Shown piece by piece: positions 9,106 to 18,040 of a stretch of DNA of 64,000 nucleotides; position 1 is the stretch's first letter, and the number at the start of each line of letters is the position of its first letter. Origin of the DNA: Peptococcaceae bacterium 1198_IL3148 (GTDB lineage: Bacteria; Bacillota; Desulfotomaculia; Desulfotomaculales; Desulfohalotomaculaceae); assembly GCA_036763105.1 (NCBI GenBank), contig JBAIYS010000007.1, positions 86,063 through 150,062 of the forward strand. The letters are read 5' to 3'. The notes under the pieces were generated by a model. That model had not been told where the DNA came from, did not search any database, and saw only the letters and a program-made list of their open reading frames with translations. A program made the position numbers and the translations under genes.

Positions 9106-9879
9106 ATGCTGGTCAACAAAGTAGAAATCTGCGGTGTTAACACTTCAAAACTCCCTGTACTTACAAGCAGTCAGATGCGCGCTTTGTTTGAGGCCATGCA
9201 TAACGGCGATGCCGATGCACGTAACCGGCTTATCAATGGTAACCTCAGGTTGGTTCTAAGCGTTATTCAACGCTTTACCAATCGTGGTGAATGTGTGGAC
9301 GACTTGTTTCAGGTAGGTTGTATCGGTTTGATGAAAGCAATCGATAATTTTGATTTAGGTCAAAATGTTAAGTTCTCCACCTATGCAGTACCAATGATTA
9401 TAGGTGAAATTAGGCGGTATTTAAGGGACAACAATCCAATTAGGGTAAGTAGGTCATTAAGAGATGTGGCATATAAGGCACTACAGGTGAGGGATTCCTT
9501 GGTAAACAAACATTCCCGGGAACCTTCCATTAATGAAATCGCCAGTGCGTTGAATATCCCCCGGGAGGATATTGTCTTTGCGCTGGATGCTATTCAAGAG
9601 CCAATTTCCCTTTTTGAGCCCATTTATCACGATGGTGGCGATCCCATTTTTGTAATGGATCAAATCAGTGATGATAAAAATTTAGATCTAAGTTGGCTAG
9701 AGGGAATTTCCATTAGAGATGCGCTCAGCAGGCTTAATGACCGGGAAAAGCACATTTTAACTTTGCGGTTCTTTGAGGGGAAAACCCAAATGGAAGTGGC
9801 TGAAGAGATTGGTATATCCCAAGCCCAGGTTTCCAGATTGGAAAAGGCGGCCTTAGGTCATATGCGAAAACATGTTTAA
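9106..9879 (+). CDS. sigG: RNA polymerase sporulation sigma factor SigG
   Basis: Sigma-G drives late forespore genes such as SASPs and splB. The product from ATG 9106 is 257 residues and begins MLVNKVEICGVNTSKLPVL, the family hallmark N-terminus. Region 2 (GECVDDLFQVGCIGLMKAID) and region 4 (ISQAQVSRLEKAALGHMRKHV) are complete. A strong GAGGTGGGGG ribosome site precedes this ATG; the frame continues upstream to a GTG at 9073 without support. It is the third gene of spoIIGA-sigE-sigG. In Bacillus sigG has its own sigma-F promoter in the gap; the 80-nt gap here could hold one, but I do not see a convincing match. Confidence 0.97.
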   Translation: MLVNKVEICGVNTSKLPVLTSSQMRALFEAMHNGDADARNRLINGNLRLVLSVIQRFTNRGECVDDLFQVGCIGLMKAIDNFDLGQNVKFSTYAVPMIIGEIRRYLRDNNPIRVSRSLRDVAYKALQVRDSLVNKHSREPSINEIASALNIPREDIVFALDAIQEPISLFEPIYHDGGDPIFVMDQISDDKNLDLSWLEGISIRDALSRLNDREKHILTLRFFEGKTQMEVAEEIGISQAQVSRLEKAALGHMRKHV

Positions 9880-9894
9880 CTGGGGGTTAACGAG

Positions 9895-10092
9895 ATGCGC
9901 CCGCTAATGCTAGCAACAATTGTGGTGGCCACTGCCGTTACCAGCAACGGACTGTTGTTAAACGCCCCTGTGATTGAGGCGTATAACCCAAATAACCTAT
10001 ACCGTAACCTAGATCATTTAACGATACCTGCATGTGAGAACAACCTGAATGAAACAAGCAAATTTAACCAAAGTTTTGACTGGGCGATTTAA
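9895..10092 (+). CDS. Small exported hypothetical protein downstream of sigG
   Basis: This is a 65-residue product that I do not recognise. The N-terminus (MRPLMLATIVVATAVTSNG) looks like a signal peptide or membrane anchor, with possible cleavage after PVIEA near residue 29. The remaining 36 residues are polar, Asn-rich and contain one Cys. GGGGG lies 8 nt before the ATG, and a terminator overlaps the stop codon, so it is probably the last gene of the sigG transcript. A forespore role is only inference from that position. Confidence 0.55.
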   Translation: MRPLMLATIVVATAVTSNGLLLNAPVIEAYNPNNLYRNLDHLTIPACENNLNETSKFNQSFDWAI

Positions 10093-10104
10093 TCGCCCTT
10101 TTTA
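10082..10104 (+). terminator. Terminator at the end of the spoIIG-sigG unit
   Basis: GGGCGATT and AATCGCCC pair almost without a loop (practically a 6-7 bp stem), followed by TTTTTAGTTTT. The left arm includes the last codons of the upstream small gene. Confidence 0.75.
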
Positions 10105-10419
10105 GTTTTATTGATATAGATATCGGTGGCTTTCGTGTGGTTCGACATTTGTCTTGTTGTTGGGATGTAAGTTACTTCTAAAACCCGTATCCTGCTGCAC
10201 CGCTCACTTAAGGATAGTTTTGCAGACTGAGCGCTAAGTTTTGTCCTGCGAAGGAATCGGAGCGAACGGTGCAAAATCACCTGCTTTTTAAACAAACATA
10301 GGATAAAACCAACAAACATGCATAATCACCCCAAAACAAAAAAGCAATAGTTGAATCAATTCATAATTCTAACTAGGCACATCTCGCTCATATACATATT
10401 ATGGGGAGGTGCAAAATAG
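10105..10419. other. Gene-free stretch between sigG unit and ylmC
   Basis: No supported gene is present. A minus-strand open frame (10089-10319) lacks a ribosome site and any recognisable sequence. CGCTCACTTA and TGAGCG near 10200-10230 form weak inverted pieces. Motifs such as GCGAAGGAATCGGAGCGAACGG recall the tail of the dispersed repeat at 29092-29135, but similarity is too short to claim a copy. Confidence 0.4.
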
Positions 10420-10683
10420 ATGGTTAAAATTTCAGAATTAAGAACCCGGGAAATTATCAACGTGGTGGACGGGCGTAGACTGGGTGTAATTAAAGATATA
10501 GACATCAATATGGAGGATGGAAAAATCAGTGCCCTGATACTGCCAGGCACTGGTCGCTTTATGGGACTATGGGGTAAGGATGATGAATTCGTGGTACCTT
10601 GGGAAAAAATTGTTAAAGTGGGCATGGACGTAATTCTAGTGGAGGTTAATGTTATGTCCGATAGGCATGAGTACCTAAGATAA
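10420..10683 (+). CDS. ylmC: YlmC/YmxH family PRC-barrel sporulation protein
   Basis: The 87-residue single-domain PRC-barrel protein has the pattern VVDGRRLGVIKDIDINMEDGKISALILPG and FVVPWEKIVKVGMDVILVE, typical of the YlmC/YmxH family. These proteins are widespread in spore formers and usually lie near sigG or other sporulation genes. The molecular function is not established, although the PRC barrel suggests binding to protein or RNA. GGGAGGTG lies 7 nt before the ATG. It is convergent with splB, only 6 nt apart, so the two transcripts must overlap unless terminators are inside coding sequence. Confidence 0.85.
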   Translation: MVKISELRTREIINVVDGRRLGVIKDIDINMEDGKISALILPGTGRFMGLWGKDDEFVVPWEKIVKVGMDVILVEVNVMSDRHEYLR

Positions 10684-10689
10684 CTTAGT

Positions 10690-11721
10690 CTAAACAAAGT
10701 ACTCCACTCTGGAATGGGGAAATAAATTGGCAATGGTGGTGGTAAAAAATTCCTTAACCTCTTGCATCGTCTCTTTGGGGTAGACATATTTGACATAACC
10801 AAATTGACCGTACTTAACAGTTCTTTTTTCTTCGTCCATATCCAAGCTGGAACTGGGGAATACTTCATTAATTATACCCTTGGCCCGTTTGGTAAAGCGA
10901 TGGGTGATTAATTCAAAGGTGATATCTGCCTTTAAAAAGGCAGGTATTTGATCATTTAAAGCAGTTAGTAGTTCGGTATAGTCATGTTGCCAATTGTCTT
11001 CTAATATAATCGGGGCGATGATAAATCCCAGTGGGTAACCGGCGTGGGCTACTTTGCCAGCCGCTTCCACCCTTTGGGGCATGTCAGGGGTGCCGTGCTC
11101 ATACTTTTTGATTACCGGTGCACTGTTAAGGCTGAAGCGAAACCGGGTGTGGTTATTGTGGTTAACATCCAGCAGTGAATCCACATCGGTAAACTTAGTG
11201 ACAAATCTAAATCTCCCTAACTGCTGTTGACCAAAAAATTCAATGGTCCTTTTGAGTGCACCGGTATAGCGTTCAACAGCAATGGGGTCAGAGGTGGCTG
11301 CTCCCTCAAATATAGTTATTTCTGGACTGCGTTTCTCAATGTACTTTTTAGCCCGGTTCAATATGTCTTCAATATTGACATAAACCCTAACATAAGGCTT
11401 TTTACCCATGTTGGTAGCTAAATAACAATATTCGCATTTCCCTGGGCAACTGGTGACCAGCGGTAGCTGAAAATGGGCTGAAGGTTTACAAGTTTGAAAA
11501 TCCATGCTGCGTCGCACACCTACAACCAACGTACGTTTGCCTTCTGCATAGGCCTCTTGTGGTGTTTTCCCCGGAATAGCAGTGACTCGGTTATGGGAAG
11601 GGGTTTGGTTCACCTCAGCGCCAATATCGGTAAAATATTGATACAGTTCCTTGCCCAATGGATATTGCAATGCGTCGGGTTCAAAATATACCCGTTTTGG
11701 AATAAAGGACAACGTTTTCAC
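10690..11721 (-). CDS. splB: Spore photoproduct lyase (radical SAM)
   Basis: SPL reverses the UV-induced thymine dimer (spore photoproduct) in germinating spores using a [4Fe-4S] cluster and S-adenosylmethionine. The 343-residue product has C92-x3-C96-x2-C99 (SCPGKCEYCYL) for the cluster, RVYVNIEDIL, RFRFSLN, and a C-terminus ending FPHSRVEYFV, all collinear with Bacillus SplB as I remember it. Unusually, the segment FEASCTSD of Bacillus, with the H-donor Cys141, reads FEGAATSD here, so Ala142 replaces that Cys. The GTG start has a weak ribosome site; a TTG three codons in is equally possible. Sigma-G control is expected from the family. Confidence 0.94.
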   Translation of the reverse strand: MKTLSFIPKRVYFEPDALQYPLGKELYQYFTDIGAEVNQTPSHNRVTAIPGKTPQEAYAEGKRTLVVGVRRSMDFQTCKPSAHFQLPLVTSCPGKCEYCYLATNMGKKPYVRVYVNIEDILNRAKKYIEKRSPEITIFEGAATSDPIAVERYTGALKRTIEFFGQQQLGRFRFVTKFTDVDSLLDVNHNNHTRFRFSLNSAPVIKKYEHGTPDMPQRVEAAGKVAHAGYPLGFIIAPIILEDNWQHDYTELLTALNDQIPAFLKADITFELITHRFTKRAKGIINEVFPSSSLDMDEEKRTVKYGQFGYVKYVYPKETMQEVKEFFTTTIANLFPHSRVEYFV

Positions 11722-11898
11722 CCCGTATAATTAGTTCTTCTATTTATATTGTCCGTTAACGTTACTAATCAATCCTTTCAGTAAGGTGGTAAATCCTGTA
11801 TAATAGCTCTGGTGATTTGAAATGGTGATAAGAATCAGCATTCAAAATTAAGGACCTATGTCCCATAACACATTTCTGGAAATAGTAACAATATCTTA

Positions 11899-11927
11899 TT
11901 GACTAACTATATATTGTGTATTAAAAT
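11899..11927 (+). promoter_or_regulatory. Promoter with NrdR box for nrdR-nrdD-nrdG
   Basis: TTGACT (11899-11904) and TAAAAT (11922-11927) are 17 nt apart. Between them, TAACTATATATTGTGT (11904-11919) matches the NrdR-box consensus acaCwAtATaTwGtgt at 14 of 16 positions. Binding there would block RNA polymerase, giving dATP/ATP-sensitive autorepression. I found no convincing second box at the usual spacing. Confidence 0.72.
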
Positions 11928-12009
11928 AAACTTACCCACTAGGTGTTGGGGAATTCGCCCACCCTAGTTATTTTATGCCATTGACGGTTTTGTAAGTGAG
12001 GTGTGAGTT

Positions 12010-12462
12010 TTGCGTTGTCCTTTTTGCTCGTATCCTGACAGTCGAGTATTGGATTCTCGTCCTGCCGATGACGGACAGGCCATCCGTCGCCGCCGAGAAT
12101 GTATCCAATGCAACAGACGTTTTACCACCTACGAAAGGGTGGATGAAATACCACTGGTGGTGGTAAAGAGGGATGGTCGTAGGGAAGTTTATGATCATAG
12201 CAAGTTGCTGCGCGGATTAATTAAAGCTTGCGAAAAGAGACCGTTAGCAGTTAGTCAGTTGGAAAAATTAGTTTCTGACATTGAAAAAGAAATTCGCAAC
12301 CAAATGGTCACAGAGGTGAGCAGCACCAAGTTGGGAGAAATGGTGCTGAATTGGTTACGACATGAAGATGAGGTGGCCTACGTTCGGTTTGCTTCGGTTT
12401 ATCGGGACTTTCAGGGCGTAGAGAGCTTTATGCAAGAATTGGAACGATTGAACAAAGAATAA
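12010..12462 (+). CDS. nrdR: Transcriptional repressor NrdR
   Basis: NrdR senses ATP/dATP through an ATP-cone and represses ribonucleotide reductase genes. The 150-residue product has the N-terminal zinc ribbon CPFC...CIQC, RRRRECIQCNRRFTTYERV, and an ATP-cone starting VVKRDGRREVYDHSKL. The TTG start follows GAGGTGTGAG closely. nrdD begins 28 nt after its stop and the promoter carries an NrdR-box, so it very likely autoregulates together with its target reductase. Length and motifs match the family exactly. Confidence 0.97.
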   Translation: MRCPFCSYPDSRVLDSRPADDGQAIRRRRECIQCNRRFTTYERVDEIPLVVVKRDGRREVYDHSKLLRGLIKACEKRPLAVSQLEKLVSDIEKEIRNQMVTEVSSTKLGEMVLNWLRHEDEVAYVRFASVYRDFQGVESFMQELERLNKE

Positions 12463-12490
12463 TAGATTGGATTCCAGGGAGGATATATGT

Positions 12491-14509
12491 ATGACGTTTA
12501 AAATGATCAGGAAAAGAGACGGCCGGGAAGTTCCCTTTGATGAAGCCAAAATTACCGATGCTATTTTTAAATCGGCCCGTGCCGTTGGTGGTGAAGATCG
12601 CACCTTGGCAATGGAATTAACCATTGAGGTGCTTAAATATCTGAAAAAGAAATATAACGGCAATATTTTCGGGGTAGAAGATGTTCAAGATGCAGTGGAA
12701 AAGGTGTTGATTGAAGAGGGCCACGCCCGTACTGCCAAAGCTTACATTTTGTATCGAGCAAAACGTACTAACATCCGGGAATCCCGCAGTGACTTGATGG
12801 ATGCGGTGGAAGAAATTCTGGAAGAAACCAGTAAAGAAAATGCCAATGTTAGCAACTCACCCTCGGCAAAAATGTTACAAATCGCCAGTGCGGCCAGCAA
12901 ACAATATTACTTAACCCGCTTAATTCCAGAGGATATGGCCTTGGCCCACAAACGTGGAGATATACATATTCACGATCTGGATTTTTATGGCAAAACCTTG
13001 ACCTGCATACAAATTCCTTTGGCTAGACTACTCAAGGAAGGATTCAACACCGGTCACGGCTATATTAGACCACCAAAACGTCCCACATCAGCAACAGCAT
13101 TGGCAGCAATTATTCTACAGAGTTCACAAAATGATATGCACGGTGGCCAGTCCTTTGCTTTCTTTGATCGGGATATGGCGGAGTTTGTTAAGGATGCTGA
13201 CGATTTTGAAACTTACCAAGCGATGGAAGCGTTAATATATAATCTAAACTCAATGCACAGTCGGGCCGGCGCCCAAGTACCTTTTTCATCCCTCAACGTA
13301 GGTACCGAAACATCCGAAGATGCCCGCAAAGTTACCCGCAACCTACTATTGGCATACGAGGCTGGTTTGGGACGGGGTGAAAACCCAATCTTCCCCAATA
13401 TCATCTTCCGCCTGAAAGAGGGAGTGAACTTAAACCCAGGGGACCCCAACTACGATTTATTCAAATTGGCCTTAAGGGTAGCAGCTAAGCGCCTTAACCC
13501 AAGCTTTAGTTTTATGGATAGCTCCTTTAACAGTGAGTTTGGCGATCAAGTCAGTTATATGGGTTGCCGTACCAGAGTAATGGCTAACCGCAGAGGGCCA
13601 GCGGTGACCGATGGTCGGGGTAACCTGTCCTTTACCACCATTAATTTGCCTCGGATAGCTATTAAAGCAGAAAGGGACATTAAAAAATTCTACCGCTTGC
13701 TGAACGATACCATTGATTTGACCAAACGTCAACTTTACCATCGCTATCAGGTACAGGCGGCACTAAAGGTCAAAGACATGCCCTTTGTTATGGGTCAGGG
13801 TTTGTATATTGATTCAAAGAGTTTAAGACCAAATGATACCATTGAAGAGGCCATTAAACATGGCACATTGTCCGTTGGCTTTATTGGTTTGGCAGAAACC
13901 CTAACTGCTTTAATTGGTGTTCACCATGGTCAAAGTGAAGAGGCCCAGGCCCTTGGTCAAGATATTGTGTCCTTTATGCGTAAAAAAATAGATGAAGCCT
14001 GTGAAGAATACGATTTGAACTTTACTCTGTTGGCGACACCGGCAGAGGGTTTATCTGGACGGTTTATCAAGATTGACCGCAAAGAGTTTGGCGTCATCCC
14101 TGGTGTAACCAACAAAGATTATTACACCAACTCATTCCATGTACCGGTTCATTTCTCTATTAATGCCTTTGACAAAATTGCATTAGAGGGACCGTACCAC
14201 AAGTACTGTAATGCAGGCCATATCAGTTATGTAGAATTACCCAGCCCACCAACCCATAATACCGAGGCCATGGAAGCCATCGTGCGGTTTATGAAGGAAT
14301 CTGACATGGGTTATGCGGCCATTAACTTCCCAGTGGATTTTTGCACCGGTTGTAATTTGACCGGAGTAATTGACGAAGATAATTGTCCCCGCTGTGGTTC
14401 ACCATCTATTCGTCGGGTAAGAAGGATCACCGGTTACCTCAGTACTGTCGATCGGTTTAATGACAGTAAATTGGCAGAACTGAAAGACCGAGTGGAGCAC
14501 AACCTGTAA
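12491..14509 (+). CDS. nrdD: Anaerobic ribonucleoside-triphosphate reductase (class III)
   Basis: NrdD reduces ribonucleoside triphosphates to dNTPs with a glycyl radical and works only without oxygen. From ATG 12491 (7 nt after AGGGAGGA) the product is 672 residues. It has an N-terminal ATP-cone (KMIRKRDGREVPFDEAKI), a catalytic barrel with CMGCR-like YMGCRTRV, a C-terminal zinc site (CTGC...CPRC), and the glycyl-radical motif RRITGYLSTVDRFNDSK. The ATP-cone implies dATP feedback. It is followed by its activase gene nrdG after 12 nt and preceded by nrdR. The frame extends upstream to TTG 12467, but that start overlaps the ribosome site. Confidence 0.97.
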   Translation: MTFKMIRKRDGREVPFDEAKITDAIFKSARAVGGEDRTLAMELTIEVLKYLKKKYNGNIFGVEDVQDAVEKVLIEEGHARTAKAYILYRAKRTNIRESRSDLMDAVEEILEETSKENANVSNSPSAKMLQIASAASKQYYLTRLIPEDMALAHKRGDIHIHDLDFYGKTLTCIQIPLARLLKEGFNTGHGYIRPPKRPTSATALAAIILQSSQNDMHGGQSFAFFDRDMAEFVKDADDFETYQAMEALIYNLNSMHSRAGAQVPFSSLNVGTETSEDARKVTRNLLLAYEAGLGRGENPIFPNIIFRLKEGVNLNPGDPNYDLFKLALRVAAKRLNPSFSFMDSSFNSEFGDQVSYMGCRTRVMANRRGPAVTDGRGNLSFTTINLPRIAIKAERDIKKFYRLLNDTIDLTKRQLYHRYQVQAALKVKDMPFVMGQGLYIDSKSLRPNDTIEEAIKHGTLSVGFIGLAETLTALIGVHHGQSEEAQALGQDIVSFMRKKIDEACEEYDLNFTLLATPAEGLSGRFIKIDRKEFGVIPGVTNKDYYTNSFHVPVHFSINAFDKIALEGPYHKYCNAGHISYVELPSPPTHNTEAMEAIVRFMKESDMGYAAINFPVDFCTGCNLTGVIDEDNCPRCGSPSIRRVRRITGYLSTVDRFNDSKLAELKDRVEHNL

Positions 14510-14521
14510 ATGGGAGGAATT

Positions 14522-15025
14522 ATGAAAAAAGTACGAGTGGCAGGCATTACCAAAAGTAGTGTGGTGGATGGACTGGGAATTCGTACGGTGGTGTTCTTTC
14601 AGGGCTGTCCCCGGCATTGCCCGGGGTGTCACAACGAGGATACCATCCCCTTTGCAGGGGGGCAGGAAATGACAGTTTCCCAATTGGCAGCAGAAATAAA
14701 TAATTCAATCAGTCCAATGACTAAGGGCATTACCTTTTCTGGTGGTGATCCACTGGCCCAGCCTGAAGCTTTGGTTGAGGTGATTGAAATCTTAAGACAA
14801 CAACAACCAAACTTAGATATCTGGGTGTATACCGGTTATACCTTTGAGGAAGTGCAGGATAATCCGGTTATGAAAGTGATTGATGTGCTGGTGGATGGCC
14901 CCTTCATTCAAGCCCAGCGGGACATTTCCCTAGCCTTTCGGGGCTCCACCAATCAAAGATTGATTGATATGCCCAAGACGTTAGCTGCCGGTAAATTGGT
15001 GCTGTTGCAACTGGACACAGAATAA
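14522..15025 (+). CDS. nrdG: Anaerobic ribonucleotide reductase activating protein (radical SAM)
   Basis: NrdG generates the glycyl radical on NrdD using S-adenosylmethionine. The 167-residue product carries FFQGCPRHCPGCHN, the NrdG form of the C-x3-C-x2-C cluster motif, followed by GITFSGGDPLAQPEAL, the SAM-binding GGDP motif. GGGAGGA lies 4 nt before the chosen ATG at 14522; the ATG at 14510 overlaps that site and is unlikely. A bidirectional terminator follows. Family length and operon position fit well. Confidence 0.96.
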   Translation: MKKVRVAGITKSSVVDGLGIRTVVFFQGCPRHCPGCHNEDTIPFAGGQEMTVSQLAAEINNSISPMTKGITFSGGDPLAQPEALVEVIEILRQQQPNLDIWVYTGYTFEEVQDNPVMKVIDVLVDGPFIQAQRDISLAFRGSTNQRLIDMPKTLAAGKLVLLQLDTE

Positions 15026-15046
15026 ACTAAAAATTGACGATAAAAA

Positions 15047-15081
15047 AACGGGAACCTCCAATATTTGATGAGGTTCCCGTT
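15047..15081. terminator. Bidirectional terminator between nrdG and fmdB-like gene
   Basis: A perfect 12-bp stem, AACGGGAACCTC / GAGGTTCCCGTT, has an 11-nt loop. On the minus strand it ends in seven T, so it is strongest for the convergent zinc-ribbon gene; the plus side has only TTATT. Confidence 0.82.
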
Positions 15082-15108
15082 ATTAATGCTATCGGTAAGT
15101 ATAAAAAA

Positions 15109-15330
15109 TTAATGGCAAGCAGAACAATTCTTTGATGTGCAGGCGGTGCAACTGTCACCTCTGCTGCCCCGCAGCGAATCGGCACTGTCGGCGCAAAAAC
15201 CAGACATTACTCTTTTAGGATGTTCTGCATTACAACTGGGACACTTTAAGTTTTCTCCATTCTCACCCATTGGGCACAACCGCTCAAATTTATGGTTACA
15301 TGAACTACAACGAAATTCATAAATTGGCAT
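15109..15330 (-). CDS. FmdB family zinc-ribbon protein
   Basis: The 73-residue protein begins MPIYEFRCSSCNHKFERLC and has a second CPSC pair (LKCPSCNAEHPKRVMSGFC), the FmdB/CxxC_CxxC_SSSS regulatory zinc-ribbon signature. The C-terminus is rich in Ser and Cys (CTACTSKNCSACH). The family was named after a putative formamidase regulator, but the actual role is unknown. The start is fixed by AGGAGG 8 nt upstream on the minus strand; the frame runs further upstream without support. It stands alone, convergent with nrdG. Confidence 0.85.
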   Translation of the reverse strand: MPIYEFRCSSCNHKFERLCPMGENGENLKCPSCNAEHPKRVMSGFCADSADSLRGSRGDSCTACTSKNCSACH

Positions 15331-15580
15331 TTTACCAACCTCCTGTAAAATCAGTAGATATTTAAATCCCTTTACCCTAACTATATTATACATACATATT
15401 ATAACATACAATTTGTTTTAACTAAAACACATTCATATAGAGCTGAATTAACATAAATGTTTCAATAGTGGAACTGGGGATTTGCTAAATTGTAGCGGGA
15501 AAATTAGCAGGGGATTGTCAGTTAGTTATTGAATTATAACGAAACTAGTCAAAGAATGAAATGAAAATGGGGTGAATTTT

Positions 15581-17131
15581 TTGCGAGTTAAATTTCTAGG
15601 TGCGGCACAAATGGTAACAGGTTCTTGTTTTTTGTTAGAGGTGGGCAGTAGCAAAATACTGATAGACTGTGGTTTGTTTCAGGGCCCTAAAGAAATTAAA
15701 GAACGAAATTACAGAAACTTTCCCATACCTCCCAGCAGCATTGATTTTATTTTACTTACCCATGCCCATATCGATCATAGTGGTTTAATACCTAAGTTAA
15801 TAAAACATGGTTTTAGCGGTAGAATTATTGCCACTTCGGCCACTGTGGATCTATGTGAAGTAATGCTGCCCGACTGTGGCCATATACAGGAAATGGAATG
15901 TGAGCGAAAAAACCGTAAAAATCGACGGTCTGGTCGCAGGTTAATCGAACCCATTTATACCGCTGAAGATGGCGCCAGGGCACTCAGATACTTTGAACGG
16001 GTTAAATATGGCGACATTATTCCCATCACGCCGGAAGTGACGGTAAGATTTATCGATGCCGGTCATATTTTTGGCTCTTCTATGATCGAAATTTGGGTAA
16101 AGGAAGGCCAAGAAGAAACCAAATTATTATTTTCCGGGGATATAGGCAATTATGATCAGCCCTTTATTAATAACCCATCACTGGTGTTTAATGCTGATTA
16201 CGTATTTATGGAGTCTACTTACGGCAACAGACGGCATAAAAATAGCCATAATAAGGCTGAAATGTTGGCACAGGCCATTAGGGATACCTATAAAAAGGGC
16301 GGTAACTTAGTTATTCCGGCCTTTGCTGTGGGTAGAACCCAGGATATAGTTTATGAAATTGCTGAACTGCAGCGCAACGGAGAGATACCAATACTACCAA
16401 TTTATATTGATAGTCCAATGGCCATTAGAACCACGCAAATATTTGATCGCCATCCCAACATATATGATACTGAAACCACTCAATTAATTAGTGAAGGTAA
16501 CCACCCCTTGAGGTTAAAAAATTTAAGTTTTACCATTACAGCAGATGAATCCCGAGAATTAAATATGAAATCTGATTGTAACATAATTATATCTGCCAGT
16601 GGCATGTGTGATGCCGGTCGCATAAAACACCACCTGCGTCATAACTTATGGCGACCTGAATCCACCATTCTGATAGTTGGCTATCAAGCCATCGGTACGT
16701 TGGGGCGACGTTTGGTTGAGGGTGAAAAACATGTCCGTATTCATGGCGAAGAAGTGGTGGTGCGGGCGGAGATCAGAAATATTGATGGTTATTCGGCCCA
16801 TGCGGATCAAAACGGTTTGCTGGCATGGCTAAAACACTTTAAAAAGCAACCGCGCAAGGTGTTCTTGGTGCATGGTGAAACTGAAGCGGCAGAGAATCTG
16901 GCTGGGTTAATAAAACAACAGCTCAATATTCCGGTGCTGATACCAGAGTATCTGCAGGAAGTGGAACTGACCACCACCGAAATGCTCAATGCAGCCATGC
17001 TACAGCAAACCTATCAAACCGTTGCCAACAAACTGGAAAAATACCTGCAGACTGGTGGGCAGCCAGAAAACAACGAAGTATTGTTTAGTCATTTAAAACA
17101 GCTGGAACGCTGGTTGGATTCGGCGGTTTAA
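15581..17131 (+). CDS. MBL-fold/beta-CASP RNA-processing nuclease
   Basis: This is a metallo-beta-lactamase fold protein of the beta-CASP group (516 residues from TTG 15581), similar to bacterial YpsC/CPSF-like exonucleases. Zinc ligands appear as THAHIDHSG near residue 59, DAGHIFGSS near 157 and GDIGNYDQP. The beta-CASP part has IIISASGMCDAGRIKHHL and GYSAHADQNGLLAWL, and HGE follows in the C-terminal RMMBL region. RNA processing is the family function; the substrate is unknown. A GTG at 15572 gives three more residues. The C-terminal 60 residues are a helical extension of unclear role. It stands alone with no clear operon partner. Confidence 0.88.
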   Translation: MRVKFLGAAQMVTGSCFLLEVGSSKILIDCGLFQGPKEIKERNYRNFPIPPSSIDFILLTHAHIDHSGLIPKLIKHGFSGRIIATSATVDLCEVMLPDCGHIQEMECERKNRKNRRSGRRLIEPIYTAEDGARALRYFERVKYGDIIPITPEVTVRFIDAGHIFGSSMIEIWVKEGQEETKLLFSGDIGNYDQPFINNPSLVFNADYVFMESTYGNRRHKNSHNKAEMLAQAIRDTYKKGGNLVIPAFAVGRTQDIVYEIAELQRNGEIPILPIYIDSPMAIRTTQIFDRHPNIYDTETTQLISEGNHPLRLKNLSFTITADESRELNMKSDCNIIISASGMCDAGRIKHHLRHNLWRPESTILIVGYQAIGTLGRRLVEGEKHVRIHGEEVVVRAEIRNIDGYSAHADQNGLLAWLKHFKKQPRKVFLVHGETEAAENLAGLIKQQLNIPVLIPEYLQEVELTTTEMLNAAMLQQTYQTVANKLEKYLQTGGQPENNEVLFSHLKQLERWLDSAV

Positions 17132-17192
17132 GTAACAGGCAGAGATAATCGGACATAATATCATTATGCGGTAGAAAACAGGAGTGATTATA

Positions 17193-18029
17193 ATGCAGCA
17201 GGTGGGAGAGGGTTTTGTGCTGGAAAAACATGGCCCCTTGACTTTTTATACTATACCATCCTTTACCATCAGTAACCTAGTGGTACATGGTTTTACCACT
17301 AGGTTTGGTGGCAGCAGTGATGGCAATTATGGCGCATTAAATTTAGGGTTACATGTGGGCGATGACCCAGCAAAGGTAATAGAAAATCGGCAACGGGTTT
17401 GTCAAGCACTGGGCATAGATTTTAATAACTTAGTGGCTGGCAACCAGGTTCATGGCAATGAGGTGCTGGTGGTGACCGAGGAACATTTAGGTAGGGGGCG
17501 TGATTCCATCGAGCAGGCGTTACCGAATGTTGATGCCTTAATCACCAATCAAGTTGGGATACCGCTATCCAGTTACTACGCTGATTGTGTACCGCTTTTT
17601 TTTCTTGATCCGATCAATAAAGTGATTGGATTAGCCCATGCTGGGTGGCAGGGGACGGTAACCGCCATCGGTGCCAAAACTGTGGCTAAAATGAATAGTG
17701 TATATGGCAGTAAGCCAGAGGATATTTTAGCCGGCATTGGGCCAGCTATTGGTTGCTGTTGTTATGTGGTGGATCAGCACGTCATCCACAGGTTGAAATC
17801 CACCTTTGATTACTGGGAAAAGGTAGTTAAACCCTGTGGTGATGATCATTGGATGCTGGATTTATGGGAAACCAACCGCAGAATTTTGTTAGATGCCGGT
17901 TTGAAAGCCGAAAATATTACATTGGCCGGCGTTTGTACATCCTGCAATAGTGATTTTTTGTTTTCACATCGTGCTTCTGGGGGTTGTACCGGAAGAATGG
18001 CTTCGTTGATTATGCTTAAACAAGGGTAA
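17193..18029 (+). CDS. pgeF: Peptidoglycan editing factor / polyphenol oxidase family (YfiH/YlmD)
   Basis: This family was described as laccase-like, then as purine nucleoside phosphorylase/adenosine deaminase and, in E. coli, as a factor that removes wrong residues from muropeptide precursors. The 278-residue product has HGFTTRFGG, GNQVHGNEV, YADCVPLFF and LAHAGWQGT, which contain the conserved His and Cys metal ligands, plus GIGPAIGCCCYVV. AGGAG lies 8 nt before ATG 17193. It is 11 nt upstream of phoP, so the two-component genes may be co-transcribed with it. Which reaction dominates in this organism is not decidable from sequence. Confidence 0.9.
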   Translation: MQQVGEGFVLEKHGPLTFYTIPSFTISNLVVHGFTTRFGGSSDGNYGALNLGLHVGDDPAKVIENRQRVCQALGIDFNNLVAGNQVHGNEVLVVTEEHLGRGRDSIEQALPNVDALITNQVGIPLSSYYADCVPLFFLDPINKVIGLAHAGWQGTVTAIGAKTVAKMNSVYGSKPEDILAGIGPAIGCCCYVVDQHVIHRLKSTFDYWEKVVKPCGDDHWMLDLWETNRRILLDAGLKAENITLAGVCTSCNSDFLFSHRASGGCTGRMASLIMLKQG

Positions 18030-18040
18030 GGAGGAAAGTA

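Noticed and set aside
10089..10319. 76-codon minus-strand frame after the sigG unit
   Set aside because: Rich in Arg/Lys/Ser without domain pattern, no ribosome site, overlaps the terminator.
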